DNA of 55,610 nucleotides from an uncultured Bacteroidales bacterium (GCA_947367315.1 CANBDX010000004.1:1-55610), one strand, 5' to 3'; shown: positions 1 through 8,950, counted from the stretch's first letter. Translations and numbers: made by a program. Notes: a model not told the origin generated them from the sequence alone.

Positions 1-209
1 GCTTTGGATGCATGAGCCTGGGTTGCCAGGACAACATCACGAAGACTTTCACGGTTGGAAAGCTGACCGAACATCAAGACTGCAAGCTGGTTCCAGCAGG
101 TAAACTGCTTGACATAACGATTACCATCGTATTTGTTTGCAAGTCTGAGGAATACATCCTTATCGATGAAGTCTAAAAGCTGCGCGAACACGTATTTTCC
201 TTTATGCAT
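1..209 (-). CDS. IS4-family transposase with DUF4372 N-terminus (partial, C-terminus outside window)
   Basis: The minus strand encodes 69 residues beginning MHKGKYVFAQLLDF and containing FTCWNQLAVLMFGQLSNRESLRD. This is the conserved N-terminal region (DUF4372) of IS4-family transposases common in Bacteroidetes. The start at 209 was chosen because the family typically begins M-x-K-G-K-Y-V-F-x-Q and a -7 box lies 23 bases upstream. The DDE catalytic core would follow beyond the window edge. No frameshift is seen in the visible part, so the gene may be intact. Confidence 0.85.
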   Translation of the reverse strand, partial: MHKGKYVFAQLLDFIDKDVFLRLANKYDGNRYVKQFTCWNQLAVLMFGQLSNRESLRDVVLATQAHASK

Positions 210-231
210 ATGCCATTCTACGTTAGTCTGG

Positions 232-239
232 CAAAGATA
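232..239 (-). promoter_or_regulatory. -7 box of the IS4 transposase gene
   Basis: TATCTTTG on the minus strand matches the Bacteroidetes -7 consensus TAnnTTTG and lies 23 bases upstream of the transposase start. The related IS end at 15447 has TAACTTTG at the corresponding place. Confidence 0.5.
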
Positions 240-362
240 ATTTCAAATCGGCGCGCGCCAAAAACCTCTGTAACTACCTAACTTTCAATATTTTCAAAGA
301 ACTTTTATAAATTTTTACCGGACACTAATGATGCAATTAAATAAATTACAATAGATAAAATT

Positions 363-809
363 ATGTTGAAAATAGGTGACAGAATGCCATATTTCGAGGT
401 CATGGACCAGAATGGCAACAAATTCAATTCAGGTCAGCTGCTGGGCAGAAAGACCATCATATATTTTTACCCCAAGGACAATACAAGCGGATGTACGGCG
501 GAAGCATGCAACCTGAGGGACAACTACTCAAGACTTGTGGCTGAGGGATACAACGTGATAGGCATAAGCAAGGACAGCGTGAATTCCCACAAGAACTTCG
601 CTTCCAGGTACGATCTTCCATTCACCCTCCTTGCGGATACTTCCACAGAGATCCTACAGGCATTCGGAGCATGGGGCGAAAAGAAAATGTACGGAAAGAC
701 TGTAATGGGCACAATCCGCAAGACATTCATCTTCAACGAAGAAGGTATCCTGACAAAGATCATCGAGAAGGTGGACACAAAGAACCACGCCTCACAGATT
801 CTAGGATAG
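363..809 (+). CDS. bcp: Thiol peroxidase, BCP/PrxQ family
   Basis: This 148-residue cytosolic peroxiredoxin reduces hydrogen and alkyl peroxides using reducing power from thioredoxin. The active-site segment YPKDNTSGCTAEAC gives a peroxidatic cysteine at residue 44 and a resolving cysteine at residue 49, the CX4C spacing of atypical two-cysteine BCP proteins. The length matches the family (about 150 residues). The gene starts 33 bases after the IS4 end, so its native upstream promoter may have been displaced; no clear -7 box was found in the gap. The Pif1-like helicase gene follows after 64 bases on the same strand. Confidence 0.93.
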   Translation: MLKIGDRMPYFEVMDQNGNKFNSGQLLGRKTIIYFYPKDNTSGCTAEACNLRDNYSRLVAEGYNVIGISKDSVNSHKNFASRYDLPFTLLADTSTEILQAFGAWGEKKMYGKTVMGTIRKTFIFNEEGILTKIIEKVDTKNHASQILG

Positions 810-873
810 ATTTTCCCGTGCTCAAGGCCGTAATTCAAAGATTTTACATACATTTGCCGAAAATGGAATGTGA

Positions 874-2982
874 ATGGAGAAGGATGTGATTTTTGAGACG
901 GCCGAGAGATATGTCAAGGCCACGGGGAGGTCGGTTTTTCTGACGGGAAAGGCAGGAACGGGGAAGACGACATTCCTTAAATACATTACGGAGACGACTG
1001 CGAAAAGGTTTGTGGTACTGGCGCCGACCGGTGTGGCAGCAATAAATGCAGGAGGCTCCACGATCCATTCTTTCTTCCAGCTTCCGCTCTGCCCCTATCT
1101 TCCGGATGTGAAGGAGCTAATCACGGAGTATCAGATGCCGGAGAAATACAGAAGCCTACGCAAAGAGAGGGTGAAGATCATACGCACCCTGGACCTTCTC
1201 ATCATAGACGAGATTTCTATGGTCCGTGCCGACCTGCTGGATGCCGTGGACATGACCCTCAGGAAATACCGCCGCAACGACCGTCCTTTCGGAGGGGTGC
1301 AGCTGCTGATGATCGGCGATGCCCAGCAGCTTTCTCCAGTGGTAAAGGAATCCGAAAGACATTATATGTCTCAGGTCTATCCGTCGCCCTACTTCTTTCA
1401 TTCCAAGGCATTAAGCCGTCTGTCATATGTTACCATAGAGCTCCAGAAGGTACACAGGCAGAAGGATGCCGGGTTTCTGGATATCCTTAATGCAGTCAGG
1501 GAGGACAGACTCACGCCGGCGCTACAGGAAAAGCTGAACCGACGCGTGGGAGCAGTTCCCGAGATGGCAGAAGACGGTACGGAACCTATCAGACTCACCA
1601 CCCACAATGCCCGTGCAGACGAAGTGAATTCACGTAAGCTGGCGGCTCTTCCGGGAGAGTTTTTTTCATTTGCCGCACAGGTTGAAGGCGACTTCCCGGA
1701 AAACTCATACCCCGCAGATGAAGTTCTCGAACTGAAGCCTGGAGCCCAGGTGATGTTCATCAGGAACGACCCTGACGGAAAATATTACAACGGAAAGCTC
1801 GGAAAGGTAGAGAAGATAACCAAAGGAGCTGTCACCGTGTCCGACAATACCGGTACTCTGATTGATGTCAGCCCTGTGGAATGGTGCAACAGCCAGTATG
1901 AACTGGATGATGAGTCGGGAGAAATCTGCCAGAGAGTTGTGGGAACATTCAGCCAGATTCCACTCCGTATCGCCTGGGCGATAACCATCCATAAAAGCCA
2001 GGGCCTTACATTCGACAATGTAATCATCGATGCTGCAGCTGCATTCGCCTTCGGTCAGGTATATGTGGCCCTGTCCCGCTGCCGCACGCTGGAAGGAATT
2101 ACATTGGAATCCGGAATCACATCTTCAGGAATATACCGTGACCAGCATGTCTCTGCCTTCAATGCAGAAATGACATCCATGGAGTCTCTTAAAGAAGGCA
2201 TAGGAAAGGAAGAGCGGGGTTACGCCTATGACCAATACCGTTCCGTATTTGAATTTGAGAAGACATGTTCGTCTCTGAGATACCTCATGAAGCTATGGAG
2301 TGGCGTGCTGGAAGAGACCTACCCTTCCGTCTTCTTTGGGCTAAAGACAGCTGTCCAGACCCTTACAGAAGCATCAAAAGTAGCCGGAACCTTCCGGCAG
2401 CAGCTGACAAGGATAGAAAGTACAGAAGGTAAGGACGACTCATATCTGAAGGAACGTCTGCTAAAATCCGCGGGATATTTCATTCCGAAGATCCGTGAGG
2501 TACGCGAGGCCTGCATGAGAGCCGTGGGACTGGAAATAGACAACAAGGAGACCAAGAAAAAGGTAAAGGAAGTCCTGGAGGAGATACTGACAGGGGCGGA
2601 CATCGTGATGCAGTCCCTGGAGCTGTTCGAAGGCGGCTGCTTCGACATAGAGAAACTATGCAGGATAAGGACCGAGTGCAATCTGCAGGAAAAGACCCTG
2701 GCAAAAGGCAGGAAGCTGAAAAAGATAGAGCCGGACTCCAACGGCAACGGTATCGTAAACGAGGAACTGAAGGAAAAGCTGCAGCAATGGCGTTCAGACC
2801 GTTTCAAGGCGGATAATGTCCCGGCTTATACCATCATGCACCAGAGCACTCTGATACAGATAGCCACCCTCATCCCGGCTACCAGAAAGGAACTGCTCTC
2901 GATAAAAGGCTTTGGAGAGGCCGGCTTCAGGAAATACGGCGAACAGATTCTCGAGATCTGCGCAGAATACAGAAAGATATGA
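874..2982 (+). CDS. Pif1-like superfamily 1 DNA helicase with C-terminal HRDC-like domain
   Basis: This 702-residue protein is an ATP-dependent 5'-3' helicase of the Pif1/RecD type. Walker A is GKAGTGKTT at residues 25-33, Walker B is LLIIDEISM near residue 110, GDAQQLSPV is the next motif, and the AWAITIHKSQGLTF and YVALSRCR segments are the C-terminal helicase motifs. The last 70 residues (ATLIPATRKELLSIKGFG) resemble an HRDC or helix-hairpin nucleic-acid-binding domain, an arrangement frequent in Bacteroidetes Pif1 proteins. It probably resolves structured DNA such as stalled forks or G-quadruplexes. It overlaps the next gene by four bases (ATGA), suggesting translational coupling. Confidence 0.9.
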   Translation: MEKDVIFETAERYVKATGRSVFLTGKAGTGKTTFLKYITETTAKRFVVLAPTGVAAINAGGSTIHSFFQLPLCPYLPDVKELITEYQMPEKYRSLRKERVKIIRTLDLLIIDEISMVRADLLDAVDMTLRKYRRNDRPFGGVQLLMIGDAQQLSPVVKESERHYMSQVYPSPYFFHSKALSRLSYVTIELQKVHRQKDAGFLDILNAVREDRLTPALQEKLNRRVGAVPEMAEDGTEPIRLTTHNARADEVNSRKLAALPGEFFSFAAQVEGDFPENSYPADEVLELKPGAQVMFIRNDPDGKYYNGKLGKVEKITKGAVTVSDNTGTLIDVSPVEWCNSQYELDDESGEICQRVVGTFSQIPLRIAWAITIHKSQGLTFDNVIIDAAAAFAFGQVYVALSRCRTLEGITLESGITSSGIYRDQHVSAFNAEMTSMESLKEGIGKEERGYAYDQYRSVFEFEKTCSSLRYLMKLWSGVLEETYPSVFFGLKTAVQTLTEASKVAGTFRQQLTRIESTEGKDDSYLKERLLKSAGYFIPKIREVREACMRAVGLEIDNKETKKKVKEVLEEILTGADIVMQSLELFEGGCFDIEKLCRIRTECNLQEKTLAKGRKLKKIEPDSNGNGIVNEELKEKLQQWRSDRFKADNVPAYTIMHQSTLIQIATLIPATRKELLSIKGFGEAGFRKYGEQILEICAEYRKI

Positions 2983-3974
2983 TAAGATTCGGAATAACAG
3001 GAACAGGCAGGATCAGTGACTGGGTGCTGAAGGGTGCCTCACAGGATTCAAGGATAAGGATAACAGCTGTATGTTCAAGAACAAAAGAGGCAGCCGAGGC
3101 GTTCATACGACGAAATCCTATTGCGGAAAATGCCAGGATATATACATCGGTCAAGGAAATGGCTGCAGATCCGCAGGTTGATGCCGTCTATATAGGCACT
3201 CCGAATCAGACACATTGTGACTATACAGTCACATGCCTCAAGGCAGGCAAGCATGTCCTGTGCGAAAAGCCATTGGCGATAAATGCCTCTGAAGGACACA
3301 GGATGGCTGAAGCAGCCAAGGAAAGCGGATGCCTTCTGATGGAGGCCATGATTTCCACTCTTAATCCGAATTTCAGAGAGGTCGCAGCAAGAATAGAAGA
3401 AATTGGCCCGCTAAACCGCTACAGTTCATATTTCTGCCAGTACTCATCTAAGTATGAGGCCTTGAAACGCGGAGAGGTAGCCACAGCCTTCAAGCCTGGA
3501 ACGGCAGGAGCGCTCCGGGACGTGGGCATATATACGATATATCCTTTGGTGGCACTGTTCGGGCGTCCGTCAGAGATCAGAGGCAGGCTGCACACTATCC
3601 GGACAGCAGAGGGAATCTCTGATGTCCACGGCACCGCATGGCTCAGCTACGGCGAGATGGACGCGGTCCTCACCTGGTCAAAGACCTACGACAGTTTCCA
3701 GCCTACCGAAATAGCAGGAGAGAACGGCAATCTGATTCTGGATGAAGTACATATAGCCAGAAAGGCCGAAATCGTTCCTCATGCTGCACCGACCTCAGGA
3801 CAGGGACCGAAACCGGGAAGGACAACCTTGAGCGAGGGCCTTCCGAATAATGAATACTATTACGAATTCAAGGAATTTGCAGACCTCATCGAAAGCGGAA
3901 GGAAGGAATCGGACATCAATTCCCTCGAAACATCCTTGACCGTACTGGAGATAATGGACAAGCTACTCGACTAA
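2979..3974 (+). CDS. Gfo/Idh/MocA family NAD(P)-dependent oxidoreductase
   Basis: The 331-residue protein has an N-terminal Rossmann fold (GITGTGRISD, residues 5-14), the family motif CEKPLAIN near residue 95 with the conserved lysine, and the alpha/beta substrate domain (GALRDVGIY, the usual G-x-x-x-D-x-G-x-Y signature). Members oxidise or reduce sugars, inositols or trans-dihydrodiols; the substrate cannot be told here. It starts inside the last codons of the helicase gene, which indicates co-transcription but gives no functional clue. Its 3' end overlaps the convergent methyltransferase gene by four bases. Confidence 0.9.
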   Translation: MIRFGITGTGRISDWVLKGASQDSRIRITAVCSRTKEAAEAFIRRNPIAENARIYTSVKEMAADPQVDAVYIGTPNQTHCDYTVTCLKAGKHVLCEKPLAINASEGHRMAEAAKESGCLLMEAMISTLNPNFREVAARIEEIGPLNRYSSYFCQYSSKYEALKRGEVATAFKPGTAGALRDVGIYTIYPLVALFGRPSEIRGRLHTIRTAEGISDVHGTAWLSYGEMDAVLTWSKTYDSFQPTEIAGENGNLILDEVHIARKAEIVPHAAPTSGQGPKPGRTTLSEGLPNNEYYYEFKEFADLIESGRKESDINSLETSLTVLEIMDKLLD

Positions 3975-4702
3975 GCGACATACAATGCCGCAAGATAGTC
4001 ATAGTGCTCCCCTTCCGCCACAAGCTCGGCTCTGAATCCATTCTCCTCAGCATGGAAAGCCAGGGTGTCGAAATCAAGATAAAGCCAGTCGAAAGACTCG
4101 CCCAATACACCCTTGTACTCCATCTGGTAATCCAGAAGGCCGTAGTAGTCTCCTGCAAGGTCTATCATAAGGCTGCCGTCCTCCTCTTCATACAAATAAC
4201 GCAGATCGCTTGAATCCAGAAGGATGCGTCCTCCCGGATTCAGGAGTCCGCGCAGACGCGAGAAAAATGCAGGGATATTCTCAAGATTGCCTATTATTCC
4301 TGTGCCGTTCATAAGCATCAGGACAGTGTCGAATGTCTCGTCAAACGAATCGTCATAGAAATTCACCTGACGGGCATCCACACCCCTTTCCTTCATTACC
4401 GCCACAGACAACGGAGATATGTCTATAGCTACCGGTGGCTTCCCCATCTTCTCCAGAGCCAAGGAATGACATCCGGCACCGGCTCCCACATCCAGAATCT
4501 TCCCGGCAGCCATCTCCAGAGCCTTTCTCTCCAGAAGAGGCATATCCTCAAACGCACGGAACAGGTCATCCACAGGTATCTCATCATCTTCGAACATCGA
4601 AGAATGTACAATTAGCGGCTCAGCACTTCCGTTCATGAAATAATCATAAATTGCCGCCCCCATAGGATCCCCGGCTACCGGCAGAACAATATTCTTTTCC
4701 AT
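3971..4702 (-). CDS. Class I SAM-dependent methyltransferase
   Basis: The 243-residue protein has the SAM-binding motif I ILDVGAGAGCHS, motif II VAIDISPLSV, and a motif resembling VLMLMNGTGIIGN followed by LLNPGGRILLDSSD (post-II and III). It is soluble, with no signal peptide. The substrate is unknown. It is the last gene of a minus-strand set starting at the LemA-like gene; nine bases separate it from the stop of the membrane-protein gene before it, so the three are probably one transcript. It converges with the oxidoreductase gene with a four-base overlap. Confidence 0.88.
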   Translation of the reverse strand: MEKNIVLPVAGDPMGAAIYDYFMNGSAEPLIVHSSMFEDDEIPVDDLFRAFEDMPLLERKALEMAAGKILDVGAGAGCHSLALEKMGKPPVAIDISPLSVAVMKERGVDARQVNFYDDSFDETFDTVLMLMNGTGIIGNLENIPAFFSRLRGLLNPGGRILLDSSDLRYLYEEEDGSLMIDLAGDYYGLLDYQMEYKGVLGESFDWLYLDFDTLAFHAEENGFRAELVAEGEHYDYLAALYVA

Positions 4703-4711
4703 CTCATAATA

Positions 4712-5923
4712 TTAGTAATACTCAGTATCTGAAGAGTTATCCCCAAAATATTTATCCAGAAGCTCATATCCGTATCCGGAACAGTCCCTTATGCCGGAGA
4801 TGTCTTCATCTCTGTTCGTGATTGCTATATCGCAGGCGATTACAACCATTGCAGCGGAAAGGAGTAGGGCAATGAAGTAAACAAGAACCTTACGCCAGGG
4901 AGAAAGACTTATTCCAAGATATTTGAAATCCTTGAACTCCTTGCGTTTCCACAGGCTGACATTCTGCGTAAGCCAGCTTGCATATGACAGCAGATCCAAT
5001 TCCTTATGTTCTATGAAATAGCTTTCCGTCGCTGATTCGAGACGAGGGATATCACACCATGAGAATGCCTTGCACCATCTTACGGAATTCTCTTCCACAT
5101 CCACTCCGAGGCAAACCACAAATTCGTTTTTATTTCCTCCTTTCCAATATGCCTGCTGCTTCAGAGCCGTCGTGATTCCTCCGGCAGCATCAAAGACAAG
5201 TACGAATGCATGTATCTGCTTATTCTCGCCTGAGAAAGCATTGAACAGCTGATATTCTCTCTGAATATCTTCAGAAATCTGCAACCTCTTAGATATATTG
5301 TCGGAACATAATACGACATCCGTCTCAGTGTCATCAATATCAGGATAATCAATAAGGCCGAACTCATTGATTTCCTCCTTAGTTACTTCACCTGTATTAA
5401 ATATTGAATTAGAGTTAATTACATAATTGACATACAGTCCATTATACGTAGAGGTGCCGGCATCTGCATAGACTCCGTTCCATTCATACAGCTGGCCTCC
5501 ACCTCCTCCGACACAATTAGGATGATACGGATAAATTTCGGTCCTTTCAGTCCCCCAAATCATACGGTAACGGTCGTATACGCTTTCAGAAACATGGACC
5601 TCAACACCCGTATTCAACTTCATAAACCAGATATCAGGATGGTAATGATATCTGATTACAGTACGATGCCTGGTCTTTCCATTGCCATCTGTATACGCTT
5701 CTTGAATTACTACCCTTTCGGTCCATGCTTCATGATGCTGGATATTTACAGCATATCCGCTCAGATACTCCCTTTTTCGGCTTGCCCTGCGGATTATAAG
5801 CCACAGAAGAAGATCAGAGAGAGCCACCATCAGCAGATATGCCCACCATTGGTCATAATTGCGGAAAAGCAGCAGCAGCGCCACTGCAGTAACCAGAGGA
5901 AACAGATAAGCAATCCGGTGCAT
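4712..5923 (-). CDS. Unknown membrane protein encoded next to a LemA-like protein
   Basis: This 403-residue protein is not recognised as a named family. Two hydrophobic helices occupy about residues 5-42 and a third lies near residues 345-368 (VLVYFIALLLSAAMVVIACDI). Between them is a large soluble part of about 290 residues with the basic cluster RRASRKR after the second helix and a glycine run (CVGGGGG) in the middle. The C-terminal tail is acidic and rich in Ser, Tyr and Asp. It follows the LemA-like gene by ten bases. Pairing of LemA proteins with larger membrane proteins is common, so the two may form one envelope complex; that is inference. Confidence 0.7.
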   Translation of the reverse strand: MHRIAYLFPLVTAVALLLLFRNYDQWWAYLLMVALSDLLLWLIIRRASRKREYLSGYAVNIQHHEAWTERVVIQEAYTDGNGKTRHRTVIRYHYHPDIWFMKLNTGVEVHVSESVYDRYRMIWGTERTEIYPYHPNCVGGGGGQLYEWNGVYADAGTSTYNGLYVNYVINSNSIFNTGEVTKEEINEFGLIDYPDIDDTETDVVLCSDNISKRLQISEDIQREYQLFNAFSGENKQIHAFVLVFDAAGGITTALKQQAYWKGGNKNEFVVCLGVDVEENSVRWCKAFSWCDIPRLESATESYFIEHKELDLLSYASWLTQNVSLWKRKEFKDFKYLGISLSPWRKVLVYFIALLLSAAMVVIACDIAITNRDEDISGIRDCSGYGYELLDKYFGDNSSDTEYY

Positions 5924-5933
5924 TCACGATATC

Positions 5934-6464
5934 TTATGAGAACAATTCCACATCGTCTTCGCGACGTGTCCTGAGTACCTCCTGGGTTTTCTCGGAAGAT
6001 ATTACTTCATATTCTATCTTCATCCTGTTACGTATAAACCAGCCGGAAGGCATGGACTCCAGCAGAGTCTCCCTTTCCCTGATAATGTCCAGCATGCGCT
6101 GCTGCGCTGACGCAAAATATGCACGCTGAACCTCAATGGACTGCATAAGCTTATCATAGAGTCTGGTATCGAAAGACGGATTGGACTCCTGAATCATCTT
6201 GAGAAGTCCGTCCCCATCAGCAGAATACCTCCCGGATATAAGCTTAGGGTAAATTTCCTCGAATGTCTTTCTGTACTGTTCGGTCACTCCGGCCTCCTGC
6301 TTCAGCACCTTCCACATGGTGTCATACACGGATTCAATCTTTCCTCGCTGTGCATCGGCTTCCTTGCGCAAGGCGACTTCACGGTTATTATAGACAAAAT
6401 ACATAGCTATAAGAGTGACTGCCAGCACTCCGAAGACAATAATAGGAACAAGCATTTCTGTCAT
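5934..6464 (-). CDS. LemA-like membrane-anchored protein
   Basis: The 176-residue protein starts with one N-terminal transmembrane helix (residues 5-25, VPIIVFGVLAVTLIAMYFVY). A long helical domain follows, with YNNREVALRKEADAQRGKIESVYD at the position where LemA proteins carry their conserved YN-x-LV segment. The length and anchor fit LemA (about 180-190 residues), although the later part diverges, so the call is family-level only. It opens a three-gene minus-strand operon and is divergent from the DUF1846 gene, with a -7 box at 6493-6500. No enzymatic role is known for LemA. Confidence 0.72.
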   Translation of the reverse strand: MTEMLVPIIVFGVLAVTLIAMYFVYNNREVALRKEADAQRGKIESVYDTMWKVLKQEAGVTEQYRKTFEEIYPKLISGRYSADGDGLLKMIQESNPSFDTRLYDKLMQSIEVQRAYFASAQQRMLDIIRERETLLESMPSGWFIRNRMKIEYEVISSEKTQEVLRTRREDDVELFS

Positions 6465-6492
6465 GGCTTCAATTAATTAATGAACACTGTCG

Positions 6493-6500
6493 CAAATTTA
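6493..6500 (-). promoter_or_regulatory. -7 box for the LemA-like operon
   Basis: TAAATTTG on the minus strand matches TAnnTTTG and lies 28 bases upstream of the LemA-like start. It is in the short divergent region shared with the DUF1846 gene. Confidence 0.55.
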
Positions 6501-6543
6501 AGAAAAAAGTATTGTTTTGCTTGCAGCGAGGAATAAGAAAAGT

Positions 6544-6551
6544 TATCTTTG
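6544..6551 (+). promoter_or_regulatory. -7 box for the DUF1846 gene
   Basis: TATCTTTG matches the Bacteroidetes -7 consensus. It ends only eight bases before the ATG at 6560, so transcription probably begins at or just before the start codon, giving a very short or leaderless mRNA. This also argues against the longer in-frame start at 6512, which lies upstream of the box. Confidence 0.6.
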
Positions 6552-6559
6552 CATTCCGT

Positions 6560-8026
6560 ATGAAAACGGGATTTGACAATAACAAATATCTGAGGATTCA
6601 GTCCGAACAGATCAAGAAGCGCATAGCGCAATTCGGAGACAAGCTTTACCTCGAATTCGGAGGCAAGCTCTTTGACGACCACCATGCAAGCCGTGTGCTG
6701 CCTGGCTTCCAGCCGGACAGCAAGCTTCAGATGCTCATGCAACTGAAGGACGAGGCCGAAATAATCATAGTAATCAGCGCTCTCGACATAGAGAAGAACA
6801 AGGTACGCGGAGACCTGGGCATCACTTACGACGAGGATGTGCTTCGCCTGCGCGGAGAATTTGAAAAGGTCGGTCTGTACGTAAGCAGCGTGGTAATCAC
6901 TCATTACAACGGCCAGTCCAGCGCAGATGCATATCGTGCACGTCTGGAACGCCGTGGCATCAAGGTATATTATCATTACACCATAGAGGGATACCCTAAC
7001 AACGTCGCCCTGATAGACTCTGACGAAGGATTCGGAAGGAATGACTACGTCCAGACCAGCAAACCGCTTGTGGTGGTCACAGCTCCTGGTCCAGGCAGCG
7101 GAAAGATGGCAGTATGTCTCAGCCAGCTATACCATGAGAACAAGAGAGAAATGAAGGCTGGATATGCTAAATTCGAGACCTTCCCTGTATGGAATCTTCC
7201 TCTTAAACATCCGGTCAATGTAGCATATGAGGCTGCCACTGCCGATCTCAACGATGTAAACATGATCGACCCTTTCCATTTCGAGGCATATGGAGAAATT
7301 GCGGCCAGCTATAACAGAGACATCGAGATCTTCCCTGTCCTCAGCGCCCTGTTCGAGGGAATATATGGCGAAAGTCCGTACAAGTCCCCGACCGACATGG
7401 GTGTGAACATGATAGGCTTCTGCATGAACGACGAAGATGTGTGCTGTAATGCGGCAAGAGAGGAAATCATACGCAGATACTACTACGCACTGTGCAATCT
7501 TGCAGACAGAGGCGACAACGAGCATGAGGTGAACAAGATATCCCTCATACTCAAGCAGGCAAAGCTGACTACCGAATACAGAAGGACAACCGTTGCCGCA
7601 AAAGAGAGAAAGGAGCTTTCAGGAGTTGCTACAGCTGCGATAGAGCTTCAGGACGGCACCATCATCACTTCACGCACAAGTTCCCTCCTGGGTCCAAGCG
7701 CAGCACTTATTCTCAATGCCACAAAGCATCTTGCAGGCATCCCGCACGAAGTAAAGCTGATACCTGAAGAGATGATCGCCCCTATCCAGAAAACAAAGGT
7801 TTCGTTCCTTCATGGTCATAATCCGCGGCTCCATACAGACGAAGTCCTCGTGGCGCTTTCAATGCTGAGCATCCAGGATGAGAACTGCAGAAAGGCTCTT
7901 GACCAGCTTCCCCTGCTGAATGGATGTCAGGTGCATTCTACTGTAATGTTGAGCGAGGTGGACAGAAAGATATTCAAGAAACTCGGAGTAGGCCTCACCT
8001 GCGACCCGGTAAAGAAAGGTGAATAA
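6560..8026 (+). CDS. DUF1846 family protein
   Basis: The 488-residue protein belongs to DUF1846, a conserved cytosolic family. The opening MKTGFDNNKYLRIQSEQI followed by RIAQFGDKLYLEFGGKLFDDHHASRVLPGF is the hallmark N-terminus. A glycine-rich segment VVVTAPGPGSGKMAVCLSQLY resembles a P-loop-like nucleotide site. The molecular function of the family is not established. An in-frame ATG 48 bases upstream would add 16 residues unlike the family and would overlap the promoter, so the start at 6560 was chosen. The gene is monocistronic, with the glsA-like gene having its own -7 box downstream. Confidence 0.9.
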   Translation: MKTGFDNNKYLRIQSEQIKKRIAQFGDKLYLEFGGKLFDDHHASRVLPGFQPDSKLQMLMQLKDEAEIIIVISALDIEKNKVRGDLGITYDEDVLRLRGEFEKVGLYVSSVVITHYNGQSSADAYRARLERRGIKVYYHYTIEGYPNNVALIDSDEGFGRNDYVQTSKPLVVVTAPGPGSGKMAVCLSQLYHENKREMKAGYAKFETFPVWNLPLKHPVNVAYEAATADLNDVNMIDPFHFEAYGEIAASYNRDIEIFPVLSALFEGIYGESPYKSPTDMGVNMIGFCMNDEDVCCNAAREEIIRRYYYALCNLADRGDNEHEVNKISLILKQAKLTTEYRRTTVAAKERKELSGVATAAIELQDGTIITSRTSSLLGPSAALILNATKHLAGIPHEVKLIPEEMIAPIQKTKVSFLHGHNPRLHTDEVLVALSMLSIQDENCRKALDQLPLLNGCQVHSTVMLSEVDRKIFKKLGVGLTCDPVKKGE

Positions 8027-8094
8027 ATACGCCACAAAAAGAGTCATTTCACGTAAAACAAGGTCGATTTCAAAGCATGTTTCGATTATTTGAT

Positions 8095-8102
8095 TAAATT
8101 TG
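8095..8102 (+). promoter_or_regulatory. -7 box for the glsA/glsB-like pair
   Basis: TAAATTTG matches TAnnTTTG and lies 21 bases upstream of the acyltransferase ATG at 8124. The 97-base gap after the DUF1846 gene shows no clear terminator. Confidence 0.55.
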
Positions 8103-8123
8103 CAGAGATAAAACCTTACCTAT

Positions 8124-8939
8124 ATGAGTGAAAGACAGCCACAGGTACTTGACATCGAACAGATCATCAAGGCCAAAGCAGGCAGTAAAGCGAAATATAT
8201 ACCCAGGTTTGTAATAAACTGGTTCAAGAAATTCATGCATCTGGATTTCATCAACACGTATCTTAAGGAAGGATACATGGGAGTGGAATTCTGTGAGAAC
8301 TGCGTGAAATACCTGAAAGTGAACATCGAGATCGAGGGGCTTGAGAACCTTCCGAAAGACGGCAGGAAATACACCTTCGTATCCAACCACCCGCTCGGAG
8401 CCATTGACGGAGTGACGATGGGATGGATTCTCGGAAGGGAGTATGACGGCAACATCAAGTATCTGATGAACGAGCTGCTCATGAATCTCAAGGGAATGGC
8501 CCCGCTTGGAATCCCTATCAACAAATTAGGAGGACAGTCGAGAAACCTGCCGAGACTAATAGACGACCTGTTCATGTCTGATTCCCAGGTGCTTATGTTC
8601 CCGTCAGGAAAGTGTTCAAGAATAATAGACGGCAAGATTCAGGATCCCCCTTGGGGCAAGGCCTTCATCACCAAGAGCATAAAATCCGGAAGAGATGTGG
8701 TTCCGATCCATTTCATCGGCCGCAATTCCGACAGATTCTATTCTCTCGACAAATGGACGAAGAGACTTGGCATCAAAATGAATCTGCCGATGCTCACGCT
8801 CCCAAGCGAAATGTACAGAAGCCAGGGAAGCACCTACCGCGTGGTAATCGGCAAGCCTATAAGCTGCGGGACATTCGACAAATCGAAGACTCATGCAGAA
8901 TGGGCAGAAGAGATCAGACGAAAAGTGTACGAACTATAA
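8124..8939 (+). CDS. glsA: PlsC-like O-acyltransferase, probable GlsA of glycine-lipid synthesis
   Basis: This 271-residue protein is a lysophosphatidic-acid-acyltransferase-like enzyme. The acyltransferase block is SNHPLGAIDG with His89 and Asp95, followed by a proline/glycine block (GMAPLGIPINKLGG) and the FPSGKCSR block that replaces the usual FPEGT. In Bacteroides, GlsA adds the second, O-linked acyl chain to N-acyl-hydroxyacyl-glycine. The assignment rests on the immediate partner at 8951, an OlsB-like N-acyltransferase, which makes the pair match glsB/glsA. It has no obvious transmembrane anchor and is probably a peripheral membrane enzyme. A generic PlsC role is the alternative. Confidence 0.75.
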   Translation: MSERQPQVLDIEQIIKAKAGSKAKYIPRFVINWFKKFMHLDFINTYLKEGYMGVEFCENCVKYLKVNIEIEGLENLPKDGRKYTFVSNHPLGAIDGVTMGWILGREYDGNIKYLMNELLMNLKGMAPLGIPINKLGGQSRNLPRLIDDLFMSDSQVLMFPSGKCSRIIDGKIQDPPWGKAFITKSIKSGRDVVPIHFIGRNSDRFYSLDKWTKRLGIKMNLPMLTLPSEMYRSQGSTYRVVIGKPISCGTFDKSKTHAEWAEEIRRKVYEL

Positions 8940-8950
8940 AGCATAGAGCT

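Larger units (their letters stand above)
1..330 (-). mobile_element. IS4-family insertion sequence, one end (continues beyond the left edge)
   Basis: The minus strand carries the start of an IS4-family transposase (1-209), its upstream region with a -7 box, and an apparent terminal inverted repeat ending near 330 (reads CATTAGTGTCCGGTAA inward). The end was placed by alignment with a second, related end at 15447, where the terminus reads CACTAGTGTCCCGTTAA and the following 100 bases are also alignable. The rest of the element lies outside the window, so neither the second terminal repeat nor a target duplication can be checked. Confidence 0.75.

Noticed and set aside
6473..6976. Minus-strand 167-residue reading frame
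   Set aside because: It is antisense to the conserved N-terminus of the DUF1846 protein and has no recognisable motif.
8612..8950. N-terminal extension of the glsB-like gene
   Set aside because: The extension lies entirely inside the glsA-like gene in another frame, with low-complexity unlike-family residues; the start at 8951 gives the family length.
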